A stretch of 64,000 nt of DNA from an uncultured Paracoccaceae bacterium (GTDB taxonomy: Bacteria > Pseudomonadota > Alphaproteobacteria > Rhodobacterales > Rhodobacteraceae): contig CALFSV010000119.1 of the NCBI GenBank assembly GCA_937916485.1, positions 1 to 64,000 on the forward strand, read 5' to 3'. The notes under the pieces are model-generated. The model saw only the letters and a list, made by a program, of their open reading frames with translations. It was not told where the DNA came from and searched no databases. Each line of letters opens with the position of its first letter. Position 1 is the first letter of the stretch. The translations under genes were made by a program, and so were the position numbers. Shown here piece by piece: positions 34,123-43,094 of the stretch.

Positions 34123-34197
34123 AACTCAGTTTGACCAAGCACAGTCCCGAAGGATAGGTCAGGGCGGAAACGCCACGTCAAACCCTTGGGAGCTGAT

Positions 34198-34872
34198 ATG
34201 ATAGAGCCTGGGCCGGCCATCGACCTTGTCATCTTTGATTGCGACGGTGTCTTGGTCGACAGCGAGGGCCTGAGCGCGCAGGTCCTGTTGTCGGAGCTGA
34301 CCGACCTTGGTCTTGACCTTGATTTTGATTACTTTTGCGCGAACTTTCTTGGGCGCAGCTTTCCGACTGTCGCCCAGGATATTCGCCGGTCATTCGATAT
34401 CATTCTGCCTGATACCTTTGAACAGACGTATCGTGCCCGACTGCTGACCGCATTCGAGGCCGGGCTTGCGCCCACGGCGGGCGTTGTCGACATGGTGGGC
34501 AAGCTGGCCGTTCCCTACTGCGTTGCGACCAGCAGCAGCCCGCAACGGGCCAACAACTCGCTTCGGATTGTGGGGCTTGGTGGGCCGTTCGGGGCGAATG
34601 TCTTTACCGCCTCGGAAGTGGCGCGGGGCAAACCTGCGCCGGATCTGTTCCTGCATGCCGCCGGGCGGATGGGGGTGGCTCCGGCCCGCTGCCTTGTCAT
34701 TGAAGACAGCCTGCCCGGCATTGCCGCTGCCGTCGCCGCCGACATGCCGGTCCTGCGCTATACGGGCGGTGCGCATTTACGCGACAGGGTTCTAAGACAC
34801 CCCCCGGAGGTCAGAACTTTTGACAACTGGGCAGAGTTGTTCGTACTTGTCCCTTCATTGCAGGGGCGCTGA
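34198..34872 (+). CDS. HAD-superfamily phosphatase (phosphoglucomutase-like subfamily)
   Basis: 224 residues from ATG 34198 (GGGAG upstream; a TTG at 34186 is an alternative). Motif I is FDCDGVLVDSEG, motif II TSSSPQR, motif III Lys in RGKPAPD and motif IV VIEDSLPGI. A helical cap follows motif I. Such enzymes dephosphorylate sugar phosphates or phosphoglycolate, or act as beta-phosphoglucomutase. A SorC-type sugar-responsive regulator gene follows after 10 bases, so a sugar phosphate or polyol phosphate substrate is plausible. Confidence 0.88.
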   Translation: MIEPGPAIDLVIFDCDGVLVDSEGLSAQVLLSELTDLGLDLDFDYFCANFLGRSFPTVAQDIRRSFDIILPDTFEQTYRARLLTAFEAGLAPTAGVVDMVGKLAVPYCVATSSSPQRANNSLRIVGLGGPFGANVFTASEVARGKPAPDLFLHAAGRMGVAPARCLVIEDSLPGIAAAVAADMPVLRYTGGAHLRDRVLRHPPEVRTFDNWAELFVLVPSLQGR

Positions 34873-34882
34873 AGGGGGCGGA

Positions 34883-35845
34883 ATGGCCAAGGGCGGACAG
34901 ACAGCAGCAGACACTGGGCGACTCGACGACGCGGCCCGGGCGGGGTGGCTATATTACGTCGCCGGCAATACGCAGGATGAGATTGCCCGCAAACTTGGTG
35001 TTTCGCGACAGTCTGCCCAGCGCCTTGTCTCGCTTGCCGTCAGTGAGCGACTGGTCAAGGTGCGCCTCGATCACCCGATTGCGCGCTGCATGGAACTTGG
35101 CCAGGCTTTGACTGAGAAGTACAAACTGACCTCTTGCGAAATTGTCCCAAGCGACCCCGACGCCCCGGCCCTTCTGACGGGCATCGCGATTGCCGGAGCG
35201 ACCTCGATGGAGCGTTGGCTGAAGGAGCCCGATCCAAAGATCATCGGGATTGGCACAGGCCGTGCCCTGCGGGCCTGTATTGAGTATCTGCCGCAAATGT
35301 CCTGCCCACAGCATCGTATCGTATCCCGCCTTGGCAACATGATGTCGGACGGGTCCGCGACGCCTTACAACGTGGTTATCCGTATGGCAGAGCGGGTGGG
35401 AGCAAGGCATTATCCAATGCCACTTCCGGTCTTTGCCAGTTCGGTCGAAGAGCTGCGCATCCTGCACAATCAGGAACCTGTGCGAAATTCGCTCGACCTT
35501 TGTGCCCGGGCCGACGTGACCTACGTCGGCATCGGCCAAATGGATACCTCGGCCCCCTTGATGCTGGATGGTTTCATGACCTCGGACGAAGTGCGGCTGT
35601 TGCGGGACAACAATGTCGTGGGTGAAATCACAAGCTGGGCCTATGACGCCAATGGCAAGGTTCTAGCAGGTGGCATCAACGAGCGGGTCGCCTCAGCCCC
35701 GTTGCAACCTGCCGATGACCGTCCGATGATCGGCATCGGGTCGGGCGAGGCCAAGGTTCCTGCGTTTCTGGGCGCGCTGCGGGGTCGGTTGATCAACGGT
35801 GTGATCACCAATGAATCGACCGCCGCCCTTATTCTTGCGGCCTGA
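34883..35845 (+). CDS. SorC/DeoR-type sugar-binding transcriptional regulator
   Basis: About 320 residues from ATG 34883, which has AAGGGGGCGGA before it; the longer frame start at 34820 lies within the HAD gene. An N-terminal helix-turn-helix (NTQDEIARKLGVSRQSAQRLVSLAV) is followed by the SorC sugar-binding domain (IIGIGTGRALRACIEYL; DVTYVGIGQMD; RPMIGIGSGEAKVPAF). Proteins of this class respond to phosphorylated sugars. It is paired with the HAD phosphatase in a two-gene unit. Its own target is not evident. Confidence 0.9.
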   Translation: MAKGGQTAADTGRLDDAARAGWLYYVAGNTQDEIARKLGVSRQSAQRLVSLAVSERLVKVRLDHPIARCMELGQALTEKYKLTSCEIVPSDPDAPALLTGIAIAGATSMERWLKEPDPKIIGIGTGRALRACIEYLPQMSCPQHRIVSRLGNMMSDGSATPYNVVIRMAERVGARHYPMPLPVFASSVEELRILHNQEPVRNSLDLCARADVTYVGIGQMDTSAPLMLDGFMTSDEVRLLRDNNVVGEITSWAYDANGKVLAGGINERVASAPLQPADDRPMIGIGSGEAKVPAFLGALRGRLINGVITNESTAALILAA

Positions 35846-35929
35846 AGGCGCCCAACTCCACTGGTCTGATTGGACCATAAGCCTCGCGAAAACCGGAATA
35901 GCCCGCGCCAAATGCCCTATTTGGTACCG

Positions 35930-35942
35930 TTTTGCTGCAAAA
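35930..35942. promoter_or_regulatory. Short perfect dyad upstream of the second LacI gene
   Basis: TTTTGC-T-GCAAAA is a perfect odd-centred palindrome, extended on both sides by CG with one extra A. It lies 86 bases upstream of the LacI copy 2 start and differs from the GCAATCGATTGC operators. It might be a site for the SorC-type regulator or for another factor. Confidence 0.35.
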
Positions 35943-36027
35943 ACGCCCCCAAACAAGGTTTTCGCATCCAATGAATTGCGTCTCGTGTCAGTCGCATTTA
36001 GGGCTGGAAATGTGAAAAGGTGTTCGA

Positions 36028-37062
36028 ATGAAGAAAAGCGCGCCCACCCTTAAAGACATTGCCCGCGAGACGGGTGTGCATGTTTCGACAGTGTCCCGGG
36101 CACTGAACCCCAGCACGCGAACATCGATCACCGATGACGTGGTGAAAAAGATCAAGGACGCCGCGGAACAGCTTGGCTATCGGCCAAACCGCGTTGCGGC
36201 TGGGTTGCGGACAAGCCGGACCATGACTGTCGGCCTCATGATACCCGACATCACAAACTCGATCTTTCCGCCGATCCTGCGGGGGCTGGAAAGCGCGCTT
36301 GAGCCTATGGGCTACGCGGTCATCATGGTGAACACCGATAGCCTGACCTCGCGGGAACATGCGTTGGTCGACGTCCTTCGAGAGCGCGGTGTTGATGGTA
36401 TCATCCACGCCGCCGTCTTGCGCGATGACCCCAAGATCCGGGCCGTTGCGGAAGATGGTACGCCACTCGTGACGGTGAACCGGCGGATCGAGAATTCGGG
36501 CATCCCGGCCGTCGTCAATGACGATGCCATGGGGGTGCGGCTGATGCTGAACCACCTTTATGAAAAGGGTCATCGCCGGATTGCCCATATTGCCGGACCG
36601 CTGATGCTGTCGACAGGTGAGATCCGACTTCGGGCCTTTCGAGAGATCGGTGCGGAACTGGGCCTTGATCTGCCCGATCAGGCCATCGCTACCGCCGACC
36701 GCTTTGATGAGGCCGAGGGCGAGCGTTGCGCTGCGGAACTTCTTGAGAGTGGCTGGAACCCGACGGCCCTGCTTTGTGCCAACGACCGTCTGGCCCTTGG
36801 TGCAATTTCAGTCCTGCGGGCGCGCGGCATTGCCTGCCCTGGCGAGGTTTCGGTCACCGGTTTCAACGACATGCCTTTCCTCGACATGATCGAGCCAAAG
36901 TTGACAACCATCCGCATTCAGCAATTCGAAGTCGGTCGGGTGAGCGGTGAAACCCTGCTGCGCATGATCCTTGACGACAGCGCCGAGATTGCCGAAGTTA
37001 CCACATTGCCTGTCACTCTTGTTGAGCGCGATAGCGTCGCCCCTCCGCCCGGACACTCCTGA
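36028..37062 (+). CDS. LacI-family transcriptional regulator (copy 2)
   Basis: 344 residues, a close paralog of the regulator at 20780-21808. TLKDIARETGVHVSTVSRALNP keeps the same recognition helix, and the ligand domains match in long stretches (MTVGLMIPDITN, VDVLRERGVDGIIHAAVLRDDPKI). AAAAGGTG precedes the ATG. The same helix means both should read the same GCAATCGATTGC-type operators, while differences around the ligand pocket could let them respond to different inducers. It overlaps the MFS gene start, so regulator and carrier are co-translated. Confidence 0.94.
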   Translation: MKKSAPTLKDIARETGVHVSTVSRALNPSTRTSITDDVVKKIKDAAEQLGYRPNRVAAGLRTSRTMTVGLMIPDITNSIFPPILRGLESALEPMGYAVIMVNTDSLTSREHALVDVLRERGVDGIIHAAVLRDDPKIRAVAEDGTPLVTVNRRIENSGIPAVVNDDAMGVRLMLNHLYEKGHRRIAHIAGPLMLSTGEIRLRAFREIGAELGLDLPDQAIATADRFDEAEGERCAAELLESGWNPTALLCANDRLALGAISVLRARGIACPGEVSVTGFNDMPFLDMIEPKLTTIRIQQFEVGRVSGETLLRMILDDSAEIAEVTTLPVTLVERDSVAPPPGHS

Positions 37063-38255
37063 TGACCACTGCACGACCCGCCGCCAATGATGCGGCCTAC
37101 CTGGTGGTCCTGGCGATCAGCCTGTGCCACCTGCTGAATGACGTCATGCAGTCGCTGGTGTCAGCGATCTATCCCCTGCTTCAGGAAGAGTTCCTGTTGG
37201 AATTCTGGCAAATCGGCCTTCTGACCTTTGCCTTTCAGTTCACGGCCTCGGTCCTGCAACCGGGGATCGGGCTTTATACTGACAAGCATCCGCTGCCCCA
37301 ATCGCTATCCTTCGGCATGGGATCAACGTTGATTGGCCTGTTCCTGTTGGCACGCGGCGACAGTTATGGCTGGCTGGTCGCCGGAGCGGTGATGATCGGG
37401 ATCGGCTCTGCCGTGTTTCACCCCGAAGCGTCGCGAGTTGCACGGCTCGCCTCAGGTGGCCGCTACGGCCTTGCCCAATCGGTGTTTCAGGTTGGCGGCA
37501 ACCTTGGCACGGCGATCGGGCCGCTGCTGGCCGCCTTCATTGTTGTCCCGCTTGGGCGACCGAGTATCGTCTGGTTTTCGCTGGTGGCCCTGTTGGGCAT
37601 GGGCATCCTTTGGCGGGTCGGGCGTTGGTACGACAGGTACCGCAGGTCCGGCACCGGGCGGCGCGGGGCATCGACGCCGCACAATCTGTCGCCCGCACGG
37701 GTACGGGTGGCGGTGGGCGTCCTGATCATGCTGGTGTTTTCCAAGTTCGTTTACACCTCCAGCATTTCAAGCTTTTACACCTTCTACGTGATCGAAAAGT
37801 TTGACCTGACGACCCAGCAATCGCAGGTCATGTTGTTCGTGTTTCTGGGTGCCATGGCTCTTGGCGTCTTGCTCGGCGGCCCGTTCGGGGACCGGTTCGG
37901 CCCGTTGACGGTCATCTGGGTCTCGATCCTCGGGGTGCTGCCGTTCACCCTGTTGCTGCCCTATGCCAACCTGCCTGTCACCATCGTCCTTTCGGTAATC
38001 ATCGGCATCGTGATCTCGGCTGCATTCCCCGCCATCTTGGTGTTCGTGCAGGAATTGATGCCGGGTCGGATTGGCCTTGTGAATGGGCTTTTCTTCGGGC
38101 TTGCCTTTGGGCTGGGCGGTATCTCGGCGGCAATTCTGGGCGTCGTGGCCGACTATAAGGGCCTCAGCTTTGTCTATCTGATCTGCTCTTACCTGCCGTT
38201 GCTTGGCCTTCTGACGATCCTTTTGCCCCGCGAAAATGAGATGGCGGCGGGCTAG
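37062..38255 (+). CDS. MFS transporter, fosmidomycin-resistance (FSR) type
   Basis: 397 residues, about 12 membrane helices. The N terminus LCHLLNDVMQSLVSAIYPLLQEEF and QFTASVLQPGIGLYTDKHP recall FSR/YnfM-like carriers. The MFS loop appears between helices 2 and 3 and again near GGPFGDRFGPL. TGATG overlap with LacI copy 2 indicates coupling. It may export a toxic intermediate or import a substrate; direction cannot be told. The molybdenum hydroxylase operon starts 126 bases downstream behind a LacI-type site. Confidence 0.88.
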   Translation: MTTARPAANDAAYLVVLAISLCHLLNDVMQSLVSAIYPLLQEEFLLEFWQIGLLTFAFQFTASVLQPGIGLYTDKHPLPQSLSFGMGSTLIGLFLLARGDSYGWLVAGAVMIGIGSAVFHPEASRVARLASGGRYGLAQSVFQVGGNLGTAIGPLLAAFIVVPLGRPSIVWFSLVALLGMGILWRVGRWYDRYRRSGTGRRGASTPHNLSPARVRVAVGVLIMLVFSKFVYTSSISSFYTFYVIEKFDLTTQQSQVMLFVFLGAMALGVLLGGPFGDRFGPLTVIWVSILGVLPFTLLLPYANLPVTIVLSVIIGIVISAAFPAILVFVQELMPGRIGLVNGLFFGLAFGLGGISAAILGVVADYKGLSFVYLICSYLPLLGLLTILLPRENEMAAG

Positions 38256-38291
38256 GGTCCGGGGCCGACGATGCCGGGAGGCCAATCTGGT

Positions 38292-38303
38292 GCAATCGTT
38301 CGC
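38292..38303. promoter_or_regulatory. LacI-type operator upstream of the molybdenum hydroxylase genes
   Basis: GCAATCGTTCGC differs from the palindromic core at two bases but keeps the left half-site and central CG. It lies 90 bases before the small-subunit ATG, the same distance as at the lacI-like gene. It is the weakest of the six sites. Confidence 0.5.
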
Positions 38304-38381
38304 ATAATGCTTGCCAGTCGCAACATACCGAGACATGTTGGCGGATAACAACGGCTCTGGCCGATTGAGGATGCTGACCTG

Positions 38382-38852
38382 ATGATCTCCTTCACGCTTA
38401 ACGGAAAAACGGTCCAGGTGGACAGGTCCGGGGATGTTCCCTTGCTTTATGCCCTGCGGTCAGACCTTGGCCGGATGGCGACCCGCTTCGGCTGCGGACA
38501 AGAGCAGTGCGGGGCCTGCGTGGTCCTCGTCTCAGGCACCCCGCGCTATGCCTGCACCCTTCCGCTGTCAGATGTAGAGGGCGCCACGGTCGCCACCGCC
38601 GACGGGTTGGCCGACGACAGGATCGGCACGGCCCTTATCCATGCTTTCGAGGCCGAGAATGCGGGGCAATGCGGTTATTGCCTGTCCGGCATCCTGATGC
38701 GTGCAACTGCTTTGCTAACTGAAAATCCTGCGCCGACGGACGATCAGATCGCCGAGGCGCTCGAAGATCATCTGTGCCGCTGCGGCGCGCATCCGGGCAT
38801 CATCAAAGGTATTTCGCGGGCGGCCCGAACCCTGACGGAGGGCGCGCGATGA
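38382..38852 (+). CDS. Molybdenum hydroxylase [2Fe-2S] subunit (IorA/CoxS-like)
   Basis: 156 residues. The plant-type ferredoxin cluster (GCGQEQCGACVVLVSG...YAC) is followed by the second cluster in a helical domain (CGYCLSGILM...CRCGAH). It shuttles electrons from the molybdopterin subunit, whose gene overlaps its stop by 4 bases. The two-gene arrangement without an adjacent FAD subunit is the isoquinoline 1-oxidoreductase or membrane aldehyde oxidase type, in which a cytochrome c or other acceptor takes the electrons. No such cytochrome gene is next to it here. Confidence 0.92.
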   Translation: MISFTLNGKTVQVDRSGDVPLLYALRSDLGRMATRFGCGQEQCGACVVLVSGTPRYACTLPLSDVEGATVATADGLADDRIGTALIHAFEAENAGQCGYCLSGILMRATALLTENPAPTDDQIAEALEDHLCRCGAHPGIIKGISRAARTLTEGAR

Positions 38853-40936
38853 CCGACCTTCCGATGAGCCTCAAGACCACTCCGGCCATGGGTCAGTGGA
38901 TCTCGTTTGAACAGCAGGGCTTCGTGACCCTGCGCACAGGTAAGGTTGAACTGGGACAAGGCATCCTGACCGCCCTTGCCCAGATTGCCGCGGACGGCCT
39001 TGGGACGGATCTGGGCCGCATCCTGCCCCAGTCCGCCGACACCGACCTATCCCCGAACGAGGGGATGACCGTAGGTAGCCTGTCGGTCGAAGTGTCAGGC
39101 GGCTCTATCCGCCTTGCGGCGGCGCAGGCGCGGATGGCCTTGTTAAAGGCTGCGGCCGAAAGGCTAGATGTCCCGCTTGACCGTGTCAGCAGCGAGGATG
39201 GCACGATCCTGAAAGATGGCGAACCGACAGGTCTGACCTTCTGGTCGCTGTCCGGGGATGTCGATTGGTCCCTGCCCGTAACCGGCGACGTTGCGGGTGC
39301 CCCCAATTCCCTTGTCGGCAGCAGCCCGCCACGCATTGACCTTGCCGCAAAGTACACCGGCGGCGGCTTCATCCACGATATGGTGATCGACGGGATGCAG
39401 CACGTTCGCATAATTCGACAGCCAACGCGGCTCGCCCGGCTTGTCGCGGTTGATGAGGCCTTCCTGACCCGCCGCCATCCGGCAGTGAGCGTCTATCGCA
39501 AAGCGGACTTTCTGGCCCTGATCGGGGCTGATGAATACGCCGTGGAAATGGCCCTGTCCGAGGCTGACCGCTTTGTCACGTGGGACAACGACACCGGACG
39601 TTGGACCCCGCCTCAAACCGCAGAACCAGAAGTGTTTGTCCAAGGCGATGCGACAACCGGGGCCGCAGAGGCAGTTAGCAAAACCTTTGTCGCGCGCTAT
39701 AGCCGCCCGAATATCGCCCACGGCTCCATCGGCCCATCTTGTGCGTTGGCGGTCTATGACGGGGACCGGGTGACGGTCTGGTGCCATTCGCAGGGCATTT
39801 TTGAACTACGGGCCGAGATTGCGCGTTGCCTGTCGCTTGAGACCTCGCAGGTTCGGGTCATTCATGCGCATGGGGCAGGGTGCTACGGCCATAACGGGGC
39901 GGATGATGTGGGTCTGGATGCCGCCATTGTCGCCTTTGCCCATCAGGGCCAGCCGGTCCGGGTTCAATGGTCCCGGTCGGACGAGCTTGGCCATGGGCCG
40001 GTCGGCGCTGCCATGAGTGCCCAGATCGAGGCAACCCTGTCAGACGAGGGCCGCATTGCCAGTTGGCTGATGGAGGTCGACAGCGCCTCGCATGTGCAGC
40101 GCCCAGGTGCGAACGGGTATATCAACCTGACGTCGGCCGAGGCCCTTGATCCGGACAACGCCCCCAAACTGATCGCCGACCTGCCCGCAATGCGAGGGGG
40201 CGGGGCCTCGCGCAACAGCGTTGCCAACTATGATTTCCCGCAACATGTGACGGTCAGGCTGGATGCGTCCAGCCCGGTCCGGACGTCATCGTTGCGGTCG
40301 CTGGCGGCAAACCTGAACGTCTTTGCCATCGAATCAGCGATGGACGAACTGGCTGATATGGCCGGGGCGGACCCGCTTACCTTTCGACTGGACCATTTGT
40401 CCGACCCCCGCGCCCGCGCGGTCCTGACCGAGGTCGCGGACCTTGCGGCTTGGGCGCCGGACGCGTTGGGAGGCGACGGAGAAGGCCGCGGCATTGCCGT
40501 GGCGCGCTACAAGAACAAGGGATGCTGGCTCGCCGCTGTGGCCGACGTCGAGGTGGACGAAACGGTGAGGGTCAAGCGGTTGTGGCTGGTCTGCGACGCG
40601 GGTCTCCTGATCAACCCGGCTGGTGCCCTTAGCCAGATTGAAGGGGGCGCGATCCAGACGACAAGCTGGACGTTGAAAGAGGCTGTGCCTGTCGAGGACG
40701 GGCAAATCCCGCCGCTGGATTGGGAAAGCTATCCGATCCTGCGATTCTCTGAACTGCCCAGGATCGAGACGCGTTTCATCGTGAACCCTGAAAACCCGCC
40801 TCTTGGGGCAGGCGAGGCGACTCAGGGTCCGGTGGCGGCCGCCATTGGCAATGCCGTCGCCCGGGCCCTAGGGCAGCGGATGCGTGACCTTCCCCTGTCG
40901 AGGGACCGCCTGATGGCCATGTTGCTGTCAGACTAG
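38849..40936 (+). CDS. Molybdenum hydroxylase large subunit (IorB-like)
   Basis: 695 residues from ATG 38849. RTGKVELGQGILTALAQIAADGL is the family's cofactor-binding Gly-Gln-Gly region, and the C-terminal PPLGAGEATQGPVAAAIGNAV contains the conserved catalytic Glu of GAGE. It lacks a Tat signal, unlike several IorB proteins, so a cytoplasmic site is likely. Members hydroxylate N-heterocycles or oxidise aldehydes by adding oxygen from water. The substrate is unknown; the LacI-type operator upstream ties it to the importers of this block. Confidence 0.88.
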   Translation: MTDLPMSLKTTPAMGQWISFEQQGFVTLRTGKVELGQGILTALAQIAADGLGTDLGRILPQSADTDLSPNEGMTVGSLSVEVSGGSIRLAAAQARMALLKAAAERLDVPLDRVSSEDGTILKDGEPTGLTFWSLSGDVDWSLPVTGDVAGAPNSLVGSSPPRIDLAAKYTGGGFIHDMVIDGMQHVRIIRQPTRLARLVAVDEAFLTRRHPAVSVYRKADFLALIGADEYAVEMALSEADRFVTWDNDTGRWTPPQTAEPEVFVQGDATTGAAEAVSKTFVARYSRPNIAHGSIGPSCALAVYDGDRVTVWCHSQGIFELRAEIARCLSLETSQVRVIHAHGAGCYGHNGADDVGLDAAIVAFAHQGQPVRVQWSRSDELGHGPVGAAMSAQIEATLSDEGRIASWLMEVDSASHVQRPGANGYINLTSAEALDPDNAPKLIADLPAMRGGGASRNSVANYDFPQHVTVRLDASSPVRTSSLRSLAANLNVFAIESAMDELADMAGADPLTFRLDHLSDPRARAVLTEVADLAAWAPDALGGDGEGRGIAVARYKNKGCWLAAVADVEVDETVRVKRLWLVCDAGLLINPAGALSQIEGGAIQTTSWTLKEAVPVEDGQIPPLDWESYPILRFSELPRIETRFIVNPENPPLGAGEATQGPVAAAIGNAVARALGQRMRDLPLSRDRLMAMLLSD

Positions 40937-41157
40937 ATTGGGCAGGCAGGCAACCGGGTTGGGCCGGTTTTTAGCCTGGTGAAGCATTTGGATAACAATC
41001 TTGCGCGGTGGAGTAATTCTCTAACCCCTGCGCCCTATTGTCCGCTGGACGCTGTCCCCAATGCCCGATAAAGAGCGCCAGAATGACTGGCGGCGGCCCG
41101 CCGGTGATCCAATCCGACCCGGCCATCGGCCGGCCCACTAACGGAGATGCACGCCCC

Positions 41158-41721
41158 ATGTCACATACAGACGATACCCAGGGCACACGTCGCGACTTCA
41201 TTTACTACGCCACAGCTGGCGCAGGCGCAGTTGTAACGGGTGCAGCGGTCTGGCCGCTGGTGAACCAGATGAACCCTTCCGCCGATGTGCGCGCCCTGGC
41301 TTCGATCCAGGTCGACGTCTCTGGCGTTGATGAAGGCACCCAGTTGACGGTGCTTTGGCAGGGTAAGCCGGTGTTCATTCGCTACCGGACCGCGGAAGAG
41401 ATCGAAGCCGCCCGTGCCGTCGATGTCGACAGCCTGCCCGACCCGATGGCAGAAAACGCGAACCTGACCAACGCCACGGCCCCTGCGACGGACGAGAACC
41501 GTTCCCTGTCGGAAGACGGGTCCTGGTTGGTCCAGATGGGCGTTTGTACCCACCTTGGTTGCGTTCCCCTCGGCGAGCAGGGCGACTTTGGCGGATGGTT
41601 CTGCCCGTGCCACGGCTCGCACTACGATACAGCCGGTCGGATCCGCAAAGGGCCCGCACCGCGCAACCTTCCCATTCCGGTCGCGTCCTTCGTGGACGAG
41701 ACCACGATCCAGCTCGGTTAA
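41158..41721 (+). CDS. petA: Ubiquinol-cytochrome c reductase, Rieske iron-sulfur subunit
   Basis: 187 residues from ATG 41158 (GGAG upstream). A twin-arginine N terminus ([18 protein letters not shown]) supplies both Tat targeting and the membrane anchor. Cluster ligands are C130 and H132 (GVCTHLGC) and C149 and H152 (CPCHGSH), with C135 and C151 for the disulfide. It takes electrons from ubiquinol at the Qo site and passes them to cytochrome c1. First gene of petABC; the 220-base gap upstream should hold the promoter, which I could not pin down. Confidence 0.97.
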   Translation: MSHTDDTQGTRRDFIYYATAGAGAVVTGAAVWPLVNQMNPSADVRALASIQVDVSGVDEGTQLTVLWQGKPVFIRYRTAEEIEAARAVDVDSLPDPMAENANLTNATAPATDENRSLSEDGSWLVQMGVCTHLGCVPLGEQGDFGGWFCPCHGSHYDTAGRIRKGPAPRNLPIPVASFVDETTIQLG

Positions 41722-41733
41722 GGAGAGGCACCC

Positions 41734-43080
41734 ATGGCCGGTATTCCCCACGACCATTATGAACCCAAGTCTGGTGGCGAAAAGTGGCTCCATAGCCGTT
41801 TGCCCATCGTCGGACTTCTTTATGATACCCTATTCATCCCCACTCCGAAGAACCTCAACTGGATGTGGATTTGGGGCATTGTCCTGACCTTTACCCTGGT
41901 CATGCAGATCGCCACCGGCGTTGTCCTTGTCATGCACTATACGCCGCATGTGGACATGGCCTTTGCCAGCGTCGAACACATCATGCGTGACGTGAACGGC
42001 GGGCATATGATCCGTTACTTCCACCAGAACGGCGCGTCGCTGTTCTTTGTGGCAGTCTACCTGCACATGTTCCGGTCACTGTACTACGGCTCCTACAAGG
42101 CGCCGCGTGAAGTGACCTGGGTTATCGGCATCCTGATGTTCTTGCTTATGATGGGCACAGCGTTCATGGGCTACGTTCTTCCCTGGGGTCAGATGTCGTT
42201 CCACGGCACGGCTGTTATCACCGGCCTGTTCGGGGCGATCCCCTTCATCGGCGAGGCGATCCAGACCTGGCTCTTGGGCGCATCCGCTGTTGGTCAACCG
42301 GCGCTCAACCGCTTCTTCTCGTTGCACTATTTGCTGCCCTTCGTCCTGCTGGGCCTGACGATCGTGCACATCTGGGCGTTCCACACGACCGGCAACAACA
42401 ACCCCACCGGGGTCGAAGTCCGCCGGACATCCAAGGAAGAAGCGCAGAAAGACACCCTGCCATTCTGGCCTTACTTCGTGATCAAGGACCTGTTTGCACT
42501 GGCCATCATTCTGGCCGTGTTCATGGCAATCGTCGGCTTTATGCCCAACTACCTTGGCCACCCAGACAACTACATCCCGGCAAACCCGCTGGCGACGCCA
42601 TCGCACATCGTGCCGGAATGGTACTTCCTGCCCTTCTACGCGATCCTGCGGGCCTTTACCGCTGACGTCTGGGTCGTGATGCTGGTTGATTGGATCAGCT
42701 TTGGGATCATCGACGCCAAGTTCTTTGGGGTTCTGGCCATGTTCGGCGCAATCATCGTGATGGCGCTGGCTCCCTGGCTGGACACATCGTCGGTGCGTTC
42801 GGGCCGGTACCGTCCGATGTTCAAGTGGTGGTTTGCGCTGCTGGTTGTCGACTTCATCGTTCTGATGTGGGTCGGGGCCATGCCGGCGGAAGGGATCTAC
42901 CCCTACATCTCGCTCATCGGTTCGGCCTACTGGTTCGGCTACTTCCTGATCCTGCTGCCGCTTCTTGGCGTGATCGAGAAACCGACCACTCCGCCCAGCA
43001 CGATCGAGGCCGACTTTAACGACCACTACGGCGATACTGCGGTAAAGGGCGGCGCTGCCGCTCCGACCCCGGCCGAGTGA
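41734..43080 (+). CDS. petB: Cytochrome b of the bc1 complex
   Basis: 448 residues, eight membrane helices. Heme His pairs fall in the second and fourth helices (HYTPH region; [42 protein letters not shown]), and the Qo motif PEWY appears as [15 protein letters not shown]. The length and the C-terminal extra helix fit proteobacterial PetB. It sits 12 bases after petA, and cytochrome c1 follows after 14 bases. Confidence 0.98.
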   Translation: MAGIPHDHYEPKSGGEKWLHSRLPIVGLLYDTLFIPTPKNLNWMWIWGIVLTFTLVMQIATGVVLVMHYTPHVDMAFASVEHIMRDVNGGHMIRYFHQNGASLFFVAVYLHMFRSLYYGSYKAPREVTWVIGILMFLLMMGTAFMGYVLPWGQMSFHGTAVITGLFGAIPFIGEAIQTWLLGASAVGQPALNRFFSLHYLLPFVLLGLTIVHIWAFHTTGNNNPTGVEVRRTSKEEAQKDTLPFWPYFVIKDLFALAIILAVFMAIVGFMPNYLGHPDNYIPANPLATPSHIVPEWYFLPFYAILRAFTADVWVVMLVDWISFGIIDAKFFGVLAMFGAIIVMALAPWLDTSSVRSGRYRPMFKWWFALLVVDFIVLMWVGAMPAEGIYPYISLIGSAYWFGYFLILLPLLGVIEKPTTPPSTIEADFNDHYGDTAVKGGAAAPTPAE

Positions 43081-43094
43081 GAAAGGACCATCTG

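Noticed and set aside
35971..35988. CGCATCCAATGAATTGCG upstream of LacI copy 2, resembling a LacI operator
   Set aside because: The CGCA and TGCG arms match the other sites, but the spacing is longer by four bases and the centre lacks the CG step, so a LacI dimer of this type would not fit.
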